From the NCBI RefSeq assembly GCF_014637795.1, contig NZ_BMFD01000005.1, positions 1-64,000 of the forward strand: a DNA stretch of 64,000 nt, read 5' to 3'. The translations under genes were made by a program, and so were the position numbers. Origin of the DNA: Belliella aquatica. GTDB lineage: Bacteria; Bacteroidota; Bacteroidia; Cytophagales; Cyclobacteriaceae. Under the pieces are notes generated by a model, which saw only the letters and a list, made by a program, of their open reading frames with translations, did not search any database and was not told the origin of the DNA. Below, piece after piece: positions 26,772 to 35,353 of the stretch (position 1 is the first letter of the stretch; each line of letters starts with the position of its first letter).

Positions 26772-27935
26772 ATGAATATGGATTTTTCAAATTTAATTCA
26801 GCCAAAAATGATACAAAACATCAAGGTTAATCCAGATATATTTGATGAATATTCGGAGGTTAATCGACTAATAATCATTGGAAATGGTTTTGATTTAGCC
26901 CACGGCCTAAAGACTAGTTTTAAAGATTTTATCAAAGATTATTTGGTTCAGATACTGAACAATATTAAAAATAATCTTTCCCACAAAGACGAACTTATTT
27001 CTTTACAATCCATAGTTATCTATTCAGATTTAAATAGAAGCTTTAGTTCACTGGATGATATTAAGATTTTAGAATTATTTGAGGATATTCTAAAAAGAGA
27101 TCAAATAATCATTCATAAAAATTCTGAACTTTTAGAAAGAATATTAAAGTCAATAAAAGATAAATCTTGGGTAGATATTGAATTAGACTTTTTTCACATC
27201 CTAAAGGAGGCGAGTATGAAGTCTAATGAAAAAAGAATAATAAAAATAAATGAGGACCTTAACTCATTAAAGATAATTTTAAAAAACTACTTGCTAGAAC
27301 AAGTCAAAAACACATCAGTTAAAACATCAAGTAATTTACTAAAACAGTTTATTCAAAAAATATCTAAAGAAGAAACGAGCCCAAACACTCTTAAAAAAAA
27401 TTTATATCCAAAATCAATCTGTTTTTTAAATTTCAATTACACCTCCTTGCCACTTGAGTATATAAAACAGATAAAAAATATACCTACTAACCAAATTCCA
27501 ATACACGGAGAATTAAAAGGAGATGACATGTCTACTCAAGGTTTAGTATTTGGTTACGGAGACGAGCTTGATGATGATTATTTAAAGTTTGAAAACATGA
27601 ATAATGATTCATTATTTGAAAACATCAAGTCTTTTAAATATTTACACTTCAATCACTACAGAGACCTATTAGAATTCATCAACAGTAAACCATTTCAAGT
27701 TCATATTTATGGTCATTCATGCGGTTTATCTGATCGTACTTTGCTAAATACAGTCTTTGAAAATGAAAATTGTATTTCAATAAAACTATTTTATCACAAG
27801 TGGAATGCAGGTGACGATTTTGAAAAGAAAACCTATGCTATATCTAGGCATTTCAAAAGCAAATCAGACTTGAGGGCTAAAGTTGTAAACAGAACCAAAT
27901 GCGAAGCTATGATTCAACCAAAAACTGAACCTTAA
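26772..27935 (+). CDS. AbiH family abortive infection protein
   Basis: A 387-residue cytosolic protein with the AbiH motifs: LIIIGNGFDLAHGLKTSF at about 33-50, FLNFNYT in the middle, IPIHGE followed by FGYGDELDDDY, and near the C-terminus IYGHSCGLSDRTLLNTVF. AbiH was described as a lactococcal phage abortive infection factor whose biochemistry is unsolved. Its ATG is 3 bp after the hsdS stop, so it is embedded in the hsdM-hsdS operon and probably acts as backup defence. Sequence is very AT-rich compared with hsdM. Confidence 0.87.
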   Translation: MNMDFSNLIQPKMIQNIKVNPDIFDEYSEVNRLIIIGNGFDLAHGLKTSFKDFIKDYLVQILNNIKNNLSHKDELISLQSIVIYSDLNRSFSSLDDIKILELFEDILKRDQIIIHKNSELLERILKSIKDKSWVDIELDFFHILKEASMKSNEKRIIKINEDLNSLKIILKNYLLEQVKNTSVKTSSNLLKQFIQKISKEETSPNTLKKNLYPKSICFLNFNYTSLPLEYIKQIKNIPTNQIPIHGELKGDDMSTQGLVFGYGDELDDDYLKFENMNNDSLFENIKSFKYLHFNHYRDLLEFINSKPFQVHIYGHSCGLSDRTLLNTVFENENCISIKLFYHKWNAGDDFEKKTYAISRHFKSKSDLRAKVVNRTKCEAMIQPKTEP

Positions 27936-28017
27936 GTTTTTCAAACGAAACAAAAAAGTTAAGTTTTAATTGGATGTTTAACCCTATCTTTAATTTTCAA
28001 CTCCTAACTTTTAATAC

Positions 28018-28575
28018 ATGAAGACAACCGTTATACCAGGTGATTTTATTGGCTCCTTCAAAACAGGTGACAACATTCAAAGAAATCTTGAAACACTACG
28101 TTTATTTTATTCATATTATGAAACAGAAAGTAAAGAGAATAGGTCTTTATTGTTAAAACCTATAATTATCTCAGTTGCCTTTATAATTGAAGCTATCTTG
28201 TCTGATTGGCGGTCAAGAGTTAGAGGACATACAAGGGAGAAAAGTGTTAAAATTCCAGATAGTTTAATATCAATTTTTCAAGAGAAACCTAATGATCAAT
28301 TTGGTTTTTATATAGACCAAGCTAAAAAACACAATTTATTTGGAAATGAAACTAAAGATTTTTGTCACAGATTAGCTAACCTTAAAAAATTACGAAATAG
28401 AGTTCATATTCAAAATAAAGAAAATCATTTTCCACGTGATGAAGAAGAAGCATTTAATACTGATGCCAAAAATGAAGCTGAATATTTATTAAAGTATATT
28501 TTAAATTATATGCTTTTAAATCACAGTAGACCAAAAGGATCAAGGTTTTCGGGAGATTTTATTATTCCATTTTAA
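28018..28575 (+). CDS. Uncharacterised protein, possibly HEPN-like
   Basis: A 185-residue, helix-rich, AT-rich protein I do not recognise. A hydrophobic helix (about 47-62, LKPIIISVAFIIEAIL) resembles the first helix of HEPN domains, and LKKLRNRVHIQ at 122-132 resembles the LRNxxxH active-site motif of HEPN RNases, though spacing here is R-x3-H rather than the usual R-x4-6-H. It follows abiH by 82 bp in the same orientation. Function unknown. Confidence 0.6.
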   Translation: MKTTVIPGDFIGSFKTGDNIQRNLETLRLFYSYYETESKENRSLLLKPIIISVAFIIEAILSDWRSRVRGHTREKSVKIPDSLISIFQEKPNDQFGFYIDQAKKHNLFGNETKDFCHRLANLKKLRNRVHIQNKENHFPRDEEEAFNTDAKNEAEYLLKYILNYMLLNHSRPKGSRFSGDFIIPF

Positions 28576-28581
28576 ATAGCT

Positions 28582-28827
28582 TTGATAATAAATGAATCCC
28601 CTTTTGATGTAAAAAACGAAATCTTACATTACCTTATACATCATATTTTTCAAAAAGCTGGGAATTGGAGTAATAAAAGGATTAGAAAAATATTTAAACT
28701 AGAAAAATATCATCTTTTAAAAATTATCAATGAATATAATTTTAAATCAATTAAACGAACTAGGAACATTAATACTTTCATTAATCGCCTTGGTTATTTC
28801 CTTACTAGCTTTTTTTCGAGGCCGTAA
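28582..28827 (+). CDS. Small hypothetical protein with Fis-like helix-turn-helix
   Basis: An 81-residue frame starting at a TTG 6 bp after the previous stop. Residues 17-58 (FQKAGNWSNKRIRKIFKLEK, then YHLLKIINEYNF) resemble the Fis/NtrC-type C-terminal helix-turn-helix. Its last third overlaps the start of the next frame (28730). It could be a genuine small regulator, a fragment, or chance coding in AT-rich DNA. Confidence 0.35.
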   Translation: MIINESPFDVKNEILHYLIHHIFQKAGNWSNKRIRKIFKLEKYHLLKIINEYNFKSIKRTRNINTFINRLGYFLTSFFSRP

Positions 28828-29296
28828 CATTGACCTGCAGAATTAATTGTATTTAAAAAAGTTAGATGCTTATGAGTATACAATATCTGAATTTTTAAAA
28901 CTTCTCAGCCTACTTAGAAGCAATCATGAAAAGCTTCTAAGTATGGACATGAATAATCTTTCAGAGTCTGAAAAAAACGAATTAAATGCACTCTCTTATG
29001 TAGTTGATAATGAAATTGAAGAAATTCAAAAAACAATCGGCATTAAGTCTATTTATTTTTCTAAATCTATGCTAGATAATATTCTTTCTTATTTGATTTC
29101 TTTATATGGAGATTTGGAATGTAACAACATTAAAGATAATAATGATATTCCCAAACTAATGGAATCATATATTCAAACTCAAACGGAGGAGATGGAATCC
29201 TTGATAAACCAAATGGGTGATGAGTTAGGGTTAGATAATTTAAACCAAAAACTTTTCAAACGAATCAAGAAGGGGCGTTTTAGATTTGATGTTTAG
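28730..29296 (+). pseudogene. Membrane-anchored helical protein gene interrupted by one stop codon
   Basis: From the ATG at 28730 the frame encodes a short N-terminus with a transmembrane helix (TLILSLIALVISLLAFF), reaches TAA at 28844-28846, and continues in the same frame with 149 more sense codons (28847-29296). That part is acidic and helical (ISEFLKLLSLLRSN, SESEKNELNALSYVVDNE) with a basic end. The simplest reading is one anchored protein of about 188 residues broken by a nonsense mutation; alternatives are two genes, the second starting at TTG 28847, or readthrough. No family recognised. Confidence 0.5.
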
Positions 29297-29526
29297 ACAA
29301 ATTTTGGCTCGGAGAAAATAAGTTTGATTAGAAAATAACTGAAATCTAATTGTTTATAATATTTGAAAACTAAAAAGATTTAATTCATTTTTCAAATCCA
29401 AATTTTATCTTCCTAAAATTTACTTCTTATATGCTTTCTATAAAAAACACTTTTCTATTTTGTTTTATGCAAAAAACAAAATGAAGGATTAATTGAGATC
29501 TATCGAAATCATATTGGAAATGAATT

Positions 29527-30095
29527 CGACCCCCATGGGGTCGCAACAATCATCGTCACGAATGTTGCTATAAACATGTGATCCCATTCGGGATCAAGGT
29601 ATAGAAAAGACCTCGAAGGGGACAATATTTGATATTCAAAGCATGAAAAACCATTTCCTAAAATAGGTCACATATCTATAAAAATGAATAAATGATCAAC
29701 GACACCCCGACCTCGAAGAGGTCACATGTTTATAGAAATGGATAAATGACCAACGATATTTTGACCTCAAAGAGGTCACATGTTTATAACAAAAAGCATA
29801 TTCATCCACCATCCATTCGACCCCTACGGGGTCGCATCGCGTATCGTCCGAATGTTGCTATAAACATATGATCCCATTCGGGATCAAAATATAGAAAAGA
29901 CCTCGAAGGGGTCACATATCTATAAAAATCGATAAATGACCAACGATATTCCGACCTCGAAGAGGTCACATGTTTATAGAAAAAGATCCACCCAGGATCC
30001 ATTCGACCCCCATGGGGTCGCACCATTCATCGTCGCGAATGTTGCTATAAACATATGATCCCATTCGGGATCAAGGTAAAGAAAAGACCTCGTAA
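29527..30095. repeat. REP/BIME-like palindrome array 2
   Basis: A second block of the same hairpins as array 1. GACCTC-type units with ACATGTTTATA tails begin near 29709, 29763 and 29953, with degenerate ones near 29610, 29665 and 29899. GACCCC-type hairpins (CGACCCCCATGGGGTCG) lie near 29527, 29818 and 30004, and inverted partners with GATCCCATTCGGGATC near 29581, 29869 and 30058. The final unit is truncated (AAGACCTCGTAAAG near 30085) just before hisIE. The 230 bp between 29297 and the array hold nothing recognisable. No transposase lies beside this block. Confidence 0.88.
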
Positions 30096-30138
30096 AGTTT
30101 AGATACTTATTTAAATCACCATTCCCGGATAATCACAA

Positions 30139-30747
30139 TTATTTCTTATCATGTCTATCAATCAGCACTTCCATCACTTCGTCCAATTCATAGCCTTTGG
30201 CCTCCAATAGAATAAGGTAGTGGAAAAGTAAATCCGCTGCCTCTCCCATAAAAAGGTCTTTGTTGTCATCCTTGGCTTCAATCACAATCTCTACAGCTTC
30301 CTCTCCTACTTTCTGAGCTATTTTATTGATGCCTTTGGCAAAAAGTGAAGCGGTGTATGACTTGTCTGTTGGGTTGTTTTTTCTATCCTTGATGATCGCT
30401 CTCAACTGATCGATAAAAAGAGTTTTACTCTTATTTTCCTCTGCGAAACAAGTATCATCACCTGTATGACAAACTGGTCCAACAGGCTTGGCTTTGATCA
30501 AGATGGTATCATTATCACAGTCAACAGTCAAAGAAACCACATTGAGAAAATTCCCAGAAGTTTCTCCTTTGGTCCAAAGTCTGTTTTTGGTTCTTGAGAA
30601 AAATGTGACTCTCTTTGTTTCCAAAGTAATGTCCAAGGCTTCCTGATTCATATAGCCTAGCATCAGTACCACATTTGATTCTGCATCTTGAATGATGGCT
30701 GGCACGAGGTCATTCACCTTTTTAAAATCTATGTTCAGTTTGTTCAT
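30139..30747 (-). CDS. hisIE: Bifunctional phosphoribosyl-AMP cyclohydrolase/phosphoribosyl-ATP pyrophosphatase
   Basis: Histidine steps 2 and 3 in one protein of 202 residues. The HisI part (1 to about 115) has WTKGETSGN and the zinc-binding segment CDNDTILIKAKPVGPVCHTG; the HisE part has ASLFAKGINKIAQKVGEEAVE and EAADLLFHYLILL. I start at the ATG at 30747 (MNKLNID), giving family length, although the frame is open to 30792. It is the last gene of the hisH-hisA-hisF-hisIE cluster and abuts REP array 2. Confidence 0.95.
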   Translation of the reverse strand: MNKLNIDFKKVNDLVPAIIQDAESNVVLMLGYMNQEALDITLETKRVTFFSRTKNRLWTKGETSGNFLNVVSLTVDCDNDTILIKAKPVGPVCHTGDDTCFAEENKSKTLFIDQLRAIIKDRKNNPTDKSYTASLFAKGINKIAQKVGEEAVEIVIEAKDDNKDLFMGEAADLLFHYLILLEAKGYELDEVMEVLIDRHDKK

Positions 30748-30974
30748 TTTTATTTTATGTTCGCCCCTGTCAACTAAATGTCCCGAATTCAATCGTCTAT
30801 CTCTAAAATTTTATATCAACCCATATTCTTTGTACTTTTTACATAGTACTTCGTACAGTCTATTTCCTCTTGATTCTTCACTTCTCGTTTCTAGCTTCTC
30901 GCCTCTCTCTGTCTTGAGTCTTGCATCTTATATCTCATCCGCCGCGGCGGACAAGTCGTTTCAAATCTCAAATC
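30748..30974. repeat. hisF-hisIE spacer with word-like low complexity and a shared palindromic 30-mer
   Basis: Contains degenerate pyrimidine-rich words on the plus strand (TTTGTACTTTTTACA, CTTCTCGTTTCTAGCTTCTCG, GTCTTGAGTCTTGCATC). At 30930-30959 a 30-bp unit centred on CCGCCGCGGCGG is identical to one at 31829-31858 in the next spacer. No gene or classical terminator seen. Confidence 0.6.
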
Positions 30975-31730
30975 TCATTTTCTAATCGCGATATCCACTT
31001 CACCAAGATAGCCTTTCAATTCTGGAATTGGAATTTCTTTGAAGTGAAAGATGCTTGCTGCTAAAGCGGCGTCTGCTTTCCCAAAGGTAAACACATCTTT
31101 GAAATGTTCCATATTTCCCGCGCCACCAGATGCAATAACTGGGATGGAAAGCATGCTGGATATTTCAGCGGTAATTTCATTGGCAAAACCTGCTTTTGTA
31201 CCGTCGTGATCCATGGAAGTTAAGAGGATTTCCCCTGCTCCACGCTCACAAACTTCCTGTGCCCAGGCTTGCGTTCTCAGCAAAGTTGGTTTCCTTCCTC
31301 CATGCGTGTGCACAAAATCAATTCCATCAACATTCCTCGTATCGATAGCTACCACAATGCACTGACTTCCAAACTCCAGAGCCATTTCATTGATGATCGA
31401 TGGATTTTTGACCGCGGCGGAATTGATAGAAATCTTATCGGCTCCTGCATTTAGAAGCACTTTTACATCTTCTACCGTTGAGATTCCTCCACCTACGGTA
31501 AAAGGAATATTAATCGCTTTTGCAACTTTAGTTACAAGTTCAGCGAGTGTCTTTCGCTTATCTACTGTAGCAGTGATATCCAGAAATACCAATTCATCTG
31601 CGCCTTCATCTGAATAAATCTTCGCCAATTCCACCGGGTCACCGGCATCACGCAGCTGCACAAAATTGACACCTTTGACAGTTCTGCCATCTTTAATATC
31701 TAGACAAGGGATGATTCTTTTAGTTAGCAT
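30975..31730 (-). CDS. hisF: Imidazole glycerol phosphate synthase, cyclase subunit
   Basis: TIM-barrel cyclase that combines PRFAR and ammonia from HisH into imidazole glycerol phosphate and AICAR. It is 251 residues, starting [20 protein letters not shown]. Catalytic Asp11 (CLDIKDGR) and Asp130 (AIDTRN) are present, with phosphate loops VGGGI and ASGGAGN. It lies downstream of hisA and upstream of hisIE, separated by unusual spacers of 143 and 227 bp rather than tight operon junctions. Confidence 0.97.
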   Translation of the reverse strand: MLTKRIIPCLDIKDGRTVKGVNFVQLRDAGDPVELAKIYSDEGADELVFLDITATVDKRKTLAELVTKVAKAINIPFTVGGGISTVEDVKVLLNAGADKISINSAAVKNPSIINEMALEFGSQCIVVAIDTRNVDGIDFVHTHGGRKPTLLRTQAWAQEVCERGAGEILLTSMDHDGTKAGFANEITAEISSMLSIPVIASGGAGNMEHFKDVFTFGKADAALAASIFHFKEIPIPELKGYLGEVDIAIRK

Positions 31731-31873
31731 GGGAGAATTAAGGAATTTAAAGATTGGAAGATTGTTGGAAAGTTGAAAGGTTTTAATGTTATAAAGTCAA
31801 GCATCTTACGTCTTGTGTCTCACGTCTCATATCTCATCCGCCGCGGCGGACAAGTCGTCTCATATCAATTTTC
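31731..31873. repeat. hisA-hisF spacer with word-like low complexity
   Basis: Adjacent to the hisF start are purine-rich plus-strand words (AGATTGGAAGATTGTTGGAA); toward hisA are pyrimidine-rich words (CTTACGTCTTGTGTCTCACG). The 30-bp unit at 31829-31858 repeats that at 30930-30959 exactly and contains the self-complementary core CCGCCGCGGCGG. Confidence 0.65.
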
Positions 31874-32587
31874 TCAAAAAGCCGCTAGCTCCTCGAGACT
31901 GATTCTCCCTTCGTAGTATGCTTTTCCAACAATGGCTCCATAGACACCAGTTTTCTGGAGTTCTTCGAGGTCTTTGACATTGGATACGCCTCCGCTAGCA
32001 ATCAATTTAATATTTGGTATCTCTTGCATGATTTCTTTGTACAAATCCACTGATGGACCTTGGAGTAATCCGTCTTTGGCGACATCTGTACAGATCACAT
32101 AGCTGATTCCCTTGGCATGATAATCCTTGATGAAGTCTATCAAATCCATGGATGTAGTTTCTTCCCAACCTGAGATAGCAATTTTCCTGTCTTTTGCATC
32201 TGCTCCTAGAATGATCTTTTCTCCACCATATTTGGCAATCCAAGATTCAAAGAGACTAGGATTTTTTACTGCAATACTTCCTCCTGTTAATTGATGGGCA
32301 CCTAATTCGAAAGCCAAAGCAATATCTTCATCCGACTGCACCCCACCACCGAAGTCTACTTGCAGTGAAGTCCCTGAGGTTACTGATTTCAAAACCTCAC
32401 TATTGATGATTTTTTTGGCTTTAGCACCATCCAAATCCACTAAATGTAACCTCTTGATTCCAGCATCCTCGAAACGCTTGGCCATCTCCAATGGGCTGTC
32501 ATGGTATTCTTTCTTCTGATTGTAGTCGCCTTGGGTAAGCCGAACACATTTTCCGTCGATGATGTCTATTGCGGGTATGATATACAT
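31874..32587 (-). CDS. hisA: ProFAR isomerase
   Basis: Histidine biosynthesis TIM-barrel isomerase that opens the phosphoribosyl ring of ProFAR to give PRFAR. It is 237 residues, starting MYIIPAIDIIDGKCVRLTQG with catalytic Asp8 (AIDI), a second acid in CTDVAKDG and the phosphate motifs FGGGVQ and ASGGVSN. It pairs with hisF, which shares its fold. Confidence 0.96.
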   Translation of the reverse strand: MYIIPAIDIIDGKCVRLTQGDYNQKKEYHDSPLEMAKRFEDAGIKRLHLVDLDGAKAKKIINSEVLKSVTSGTSLQVDFGGGVQSDEDIALAFELGAHQLTGGSIAVKNPSLFESWIAKYGGEKIILGADAKDRKIAISGWEETTSMDLIDFIKDYHAKGISYVICTDVAKDGLLQGPSVDLYKEIMQEIPNIKLIASGGVSNVKDLEELQKTGVYGAIVGKAYYEGRISLEELAAF

Positions 32588-33030
32588 TTTAATTTTAGAT
32601 TGGTGGATTGGTTCCGATCGCTATCGGGATGGAAAATTTCAAAATTATAAGATTGTTGGAAGGTTAGAAAGCTTTAAGGTTGCGAGTCCACCTCACAATT
32701 CTGCAGGACAGGCTTCTCCCGAATGCTTTCGGGATCGAGGTGACCTGATGGTCATTTCGAACGTGGAGAGAAATCTCGAACTGAAATTTATATATATATT
32801 TCATTTTTCTATTTCATTGACCATAATCGGAACGAGTCCACCCTGCAATTCTGGGGGACAGGCTTCTCCCGATTCTTTCGGGATCGAGGTAACGTAGTCG
32901 CAGATACACTTATGTCTCTTACCATCCTGTCTTGACTCTTGCTTCTTGTTTCTCGCATCTCGTCTCTTGCCTACCTGTCTTGTTTCTCGTTTTTTTTACA
33001 TTATACTTTATACTTTGTACTTTGTACAGT
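32588..33030. repeat. hisH-hisA spacer with a duplicated ~65-bp unit
   Basis: No gene supported in these 443 bp. Two imperfect direct copies lie at about 32684-32748 and 32834-32898, both containing GGACAGGCTTCTCCCGA and TTCGGGATCGAGGT, with an internal CCCGA/TCGGG hairpin. Next to hisA are AAGATTGTTGGAAGG-type words; next to hisH are CTTGTTTCTCGCATCTCG and TTTATACTTTGTACTTTG word strings. Confidence 0.65.
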
Positions 33031-33624
33031 TTACAGGCTCAAGAAATTTCTCAAGATTCGCTCTCCTACTAACCCGCTTTTCTCTGGATGGGCTTGCATG
33101 GCGTAGAAATTATCTTTGTGCATCAAGCCTGCAAAATCCAAAACATAATTTGTCGTTGCAATGGTATAGTCACTCAGTTCACAGTAAAAGCTATGAACAT
33201 AATACACAAATGATTCATCTGATAGACCCTTCAATAAAGGTGTTTTGAGTTCCGTCAAGTTATTCCAACCTACATGGGGAACCTTAAAATCAAATGAATT
33301 TTCGGGAATGAATTTTTTGACTTTCACTGGAAAAACACCCAAACAAGCAGTATCATTTTCTTCTGAATACTCGCAAAGTAATTGCTGTCCGAGGCAAACA
33401 CCGAAGAAAGGTTGTTTGAGGTTGGGGATCAATTGATCCAATTGCTTTTCTTTCAAATAACGCATCGCAGTACTTGCTTCTCCTTGTCCTGGGAAAATCA
33501 CCCGATCAGCCTTAGAAATAATCTCCAAGTCATCAGTCAAAACCGCTTCAACACCCAATCTCTCGAGTGCGTAGAGAACTGACTGCACATTGCCTGCATT
33601 ATATTTGATAACTGCTACTTGCAT
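33031..33624 (-). CDS. hisH: Imidazole glycerol phosphate synthase, glutaminase subunit
   Basis: Class I glutamine amidotransferase delivering ammonia to HisF. It is 197 residues with the oxyanion segment PGQGEAS, nucleophile Cys in FGVCLGQQLLC and the His-Glu pair in QAHPEKSG. It is the first gene of this his cluster; the usual upstream hisGDCB genes are not in the window, so the pathway is split across the chromosome. A 30-codon upstream frame ends inside its start region (see 33615-33707). Confidence 0.95.
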   Translation of the reverse strand: MQVAVIKYNAGNVQSVLYALERLGVEAVLTDDLEIISKADRVIFPGQGEASTAMRYLKEKQLDQLIPNLKQPFFGVCLGQQLLCEYSEENDTACLGVFPVKVKKFIPENSFDFKVPHVGWNNLTELKTPLLKGLSDESFVYYVHSFYCELSDYTIATTNYVLDFAGLMHKDNFYAMQAHPEKSGLVGERILRNFLSL

Positions 33625-33707
33625 TGATAAATTTTAAATTGGAGTATTAGAATTAAGGTAAGATAAGACACTTCGAAATCCCAGAACTCGTCTTTGATAT
33701 CGTTCAT
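33615..33707 (-). other. Candidate leader frame of hisH
   Basis: A 30-codon ATG frame (starts MNDIKDEFWDFEVSYL) ends at TAG 33615-33617, overlapping the hisH start by 10 bases. A perfect -7 element TAAATTTG lies at 33718-33725, 10 bases before its ATG. It has no His codons, so it is not a histidine attenuator; coupling to hisH translation is possible. The rest of the 610-bp gap up to 34234 shows nothing identifiable. Confidence 0.25.
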
Positions 33708-34234
33708 TTTCAGAATGCAAATTTAGAAATTATCTCTGCTGTTTCACCCTAAAATTGATTTCTTATTCAAAATTCCAATCATTAAATGCTTTTCTAGCTT
33801 TTTGACTTATAGATTAAGCCTTTATTCCATAATTATATCTGTTTTTACACAATTAGCTAAACAAAATGATGGGGGCTAAATCAATTGATGAAATGATAAC
33901 TGTTCGATTAAAACCCAATTACGATTCCCACAATATCGTATCATTTCGAATAATTAAATATTTTGTGTTCAAGAGACAGCGACTAAACTTCAATTGAATT
34001 TTTATTGACTAAAGGCTCAATTTTCTTTGTTTTTCCCTACGAAGAGTTTTTATTATTTATACCTATAAAATTGATTTTTACATAAATCCCACCCTCTCAT
34101 GTCGATTACAACGATTAGACAGTGTTTTGTTAGAAAAGTATATTCAAACAACATTTATGACGCTATGAAACCATGAACTCTAAACATCTCAGAATTCGTT
34201 TGCACATACTAAACCACCCAAAAAAGATTAGTAA

Positions 34235-35293
34235 ATGAAGGACCTCAAAGAGTTAAATGAAGAATTAGAAAATTACTTTAGGAATACAGTCATTCCTCAA
34301 TTATTTATTGACGCCAATTTTATCCTCCGGAAATTTACCCCGCCGGCTATGAAACTTTTTAATTTGAGCAATCGAGACTTAGGAAAGCATCTTGATGATA
34401 TTTCGGATAATATTCGCTATCCAACCTTTATGGAAAATATCAAAGAGGTGATTGAATCTCAAGAGGATTTTGAAAAGGAGATTCAAACTACCGATATGAA
34501 TTGGTATCAAATGAATATTTTACCCTATATCGTTCGCAAAGAAGGCCGGTCGAACGGGGTAATTATAACTTTTGTGGACATCACTGATCGCATAGAAACC
34601 TTAAAAGCCTTTGAAAAGCTTAATCGGAATTTTGAGAATATTTTTTACACCGTTTCTCACGACTTGAGAGGGCCTGTTGGGAATATCGAATCTTTAATCA
34701 AACTATTGGAGGATGTTGATGACATAAAATCTGAGGATTCTAAGGAAATTTTAGATTCACTAGTAGAGTCAGTGACAAACCTCAAACAAACCATTTCAGA
34801 TTTGACAGACAAGAGTGATGTAATGGACAGTAAAAGTCCTGAAAAAGGTTTGGGTAAAGTACATTTGCAGCAAATCATTCATGAAGTAAGACTCTCTTTG
34901 AAGGACAAAATCTCCAAATCAAACGCTGTGATTAAAACCGATTTTGATATTCCTGATATTAAGTATGTTAGGAGAAAAATCAGGAGTATACTCTACAACC
35001 TAGTAAGCAACGCCATCAAGTATGCGACTTCTGAGGAAATCCCAACCATTTGTATCAAAACAGAAAAAGTAAACGAGTTTATCGTTTTGACAGTTCAAGA
35101 CAACGGAATTGGAATTGCTGAAGATAAACATGACACTGTCTTTGATCGCTATGCTCGAATAAGCGATGAAGTAGAAGGTACGGGAGTAGGTTTGTTTATC
35201 GTCAAATCAATGGTAGAAGACAGTGGCGGAAAAATAGAAGTAGAGAGTGCTCTCGGTAAAGGATCCACTTTTAAAGTTTACATAAAAGAGTAG
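34235..35293 (+). CDS. PAS-domain sensor histidine kinase
   Basis: A 352-residue kinase without transmembrane segments, so probably cytosolic. A PAS domain (about 14-120, with LFNLSNRDLGKHLDDI and IITFVDITDR) is followed by a dimerisation helix with the phosphoacceptor His142 in FYTVSHDLRGPVGNI and a catalytic ATPase domain with the N box NLVSNAIKYAT, G1 DNGIGIAE and G2 GTGVGLFIV. No response regulator lies beside it. It ends at the hairpin 35305-35336. Signal and partner unknown. Confidence 0.9.
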   Translation: MKDLKELNEELENYFRNTVIPQLFIDANFILRKFTPPAMKLFNLSNRDLGKHLDDISDNIRYPTFMENIKEVIESQEDFEKEIQTTDMNWYQMNILPYIVRKEGRSNGVIITFVDITDRIETLKAFEKLNRNFENIFYTVSHDLRGPVGNIESLIKLLEDVDDIKSEDSKEILDSLVESVTNLKQTISDLTDKSDVMDSKSPEKGLGKVHLQQIIHEVRLSLKDKISKSNAVIKTDFDIPDIKYVRRKIRSILYNLVSNAIKYATSEEIPTICIKTEKVNEFIVLTVQDNGIGIAEDKHDTVFDRYARISDEVEGTGVGLFIVKSMVEDSGGKIEVESALGKGSTFKVYIKE

Positions 35294-35304
35294 TTTTTTT
35301 AGCA

Positions 35305-35336
35305 AAACCCCAGCTTCACTAATGAAGCTGGGGTTT
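35305..35336. terminator. Bidirectional terminator
   Basis: A perfect 14-bp stem, AAACCCCAGCTTCA with its complement around loop CTAA, sits between the convergent kinase and epimerase genes. A T-run follows on the plus strand after the GGGG arm (TTT) and an extended one on the minus strand. Confidence 0.85.
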
Positions 35337-35353
35337 GTAAATTATATTCATTT

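Noticed and set aside
33382-33582. Plus-strand frames opposite hisH, hisF and trpD
   Set aside because: Shadows of well-identified biosynthetic genes.
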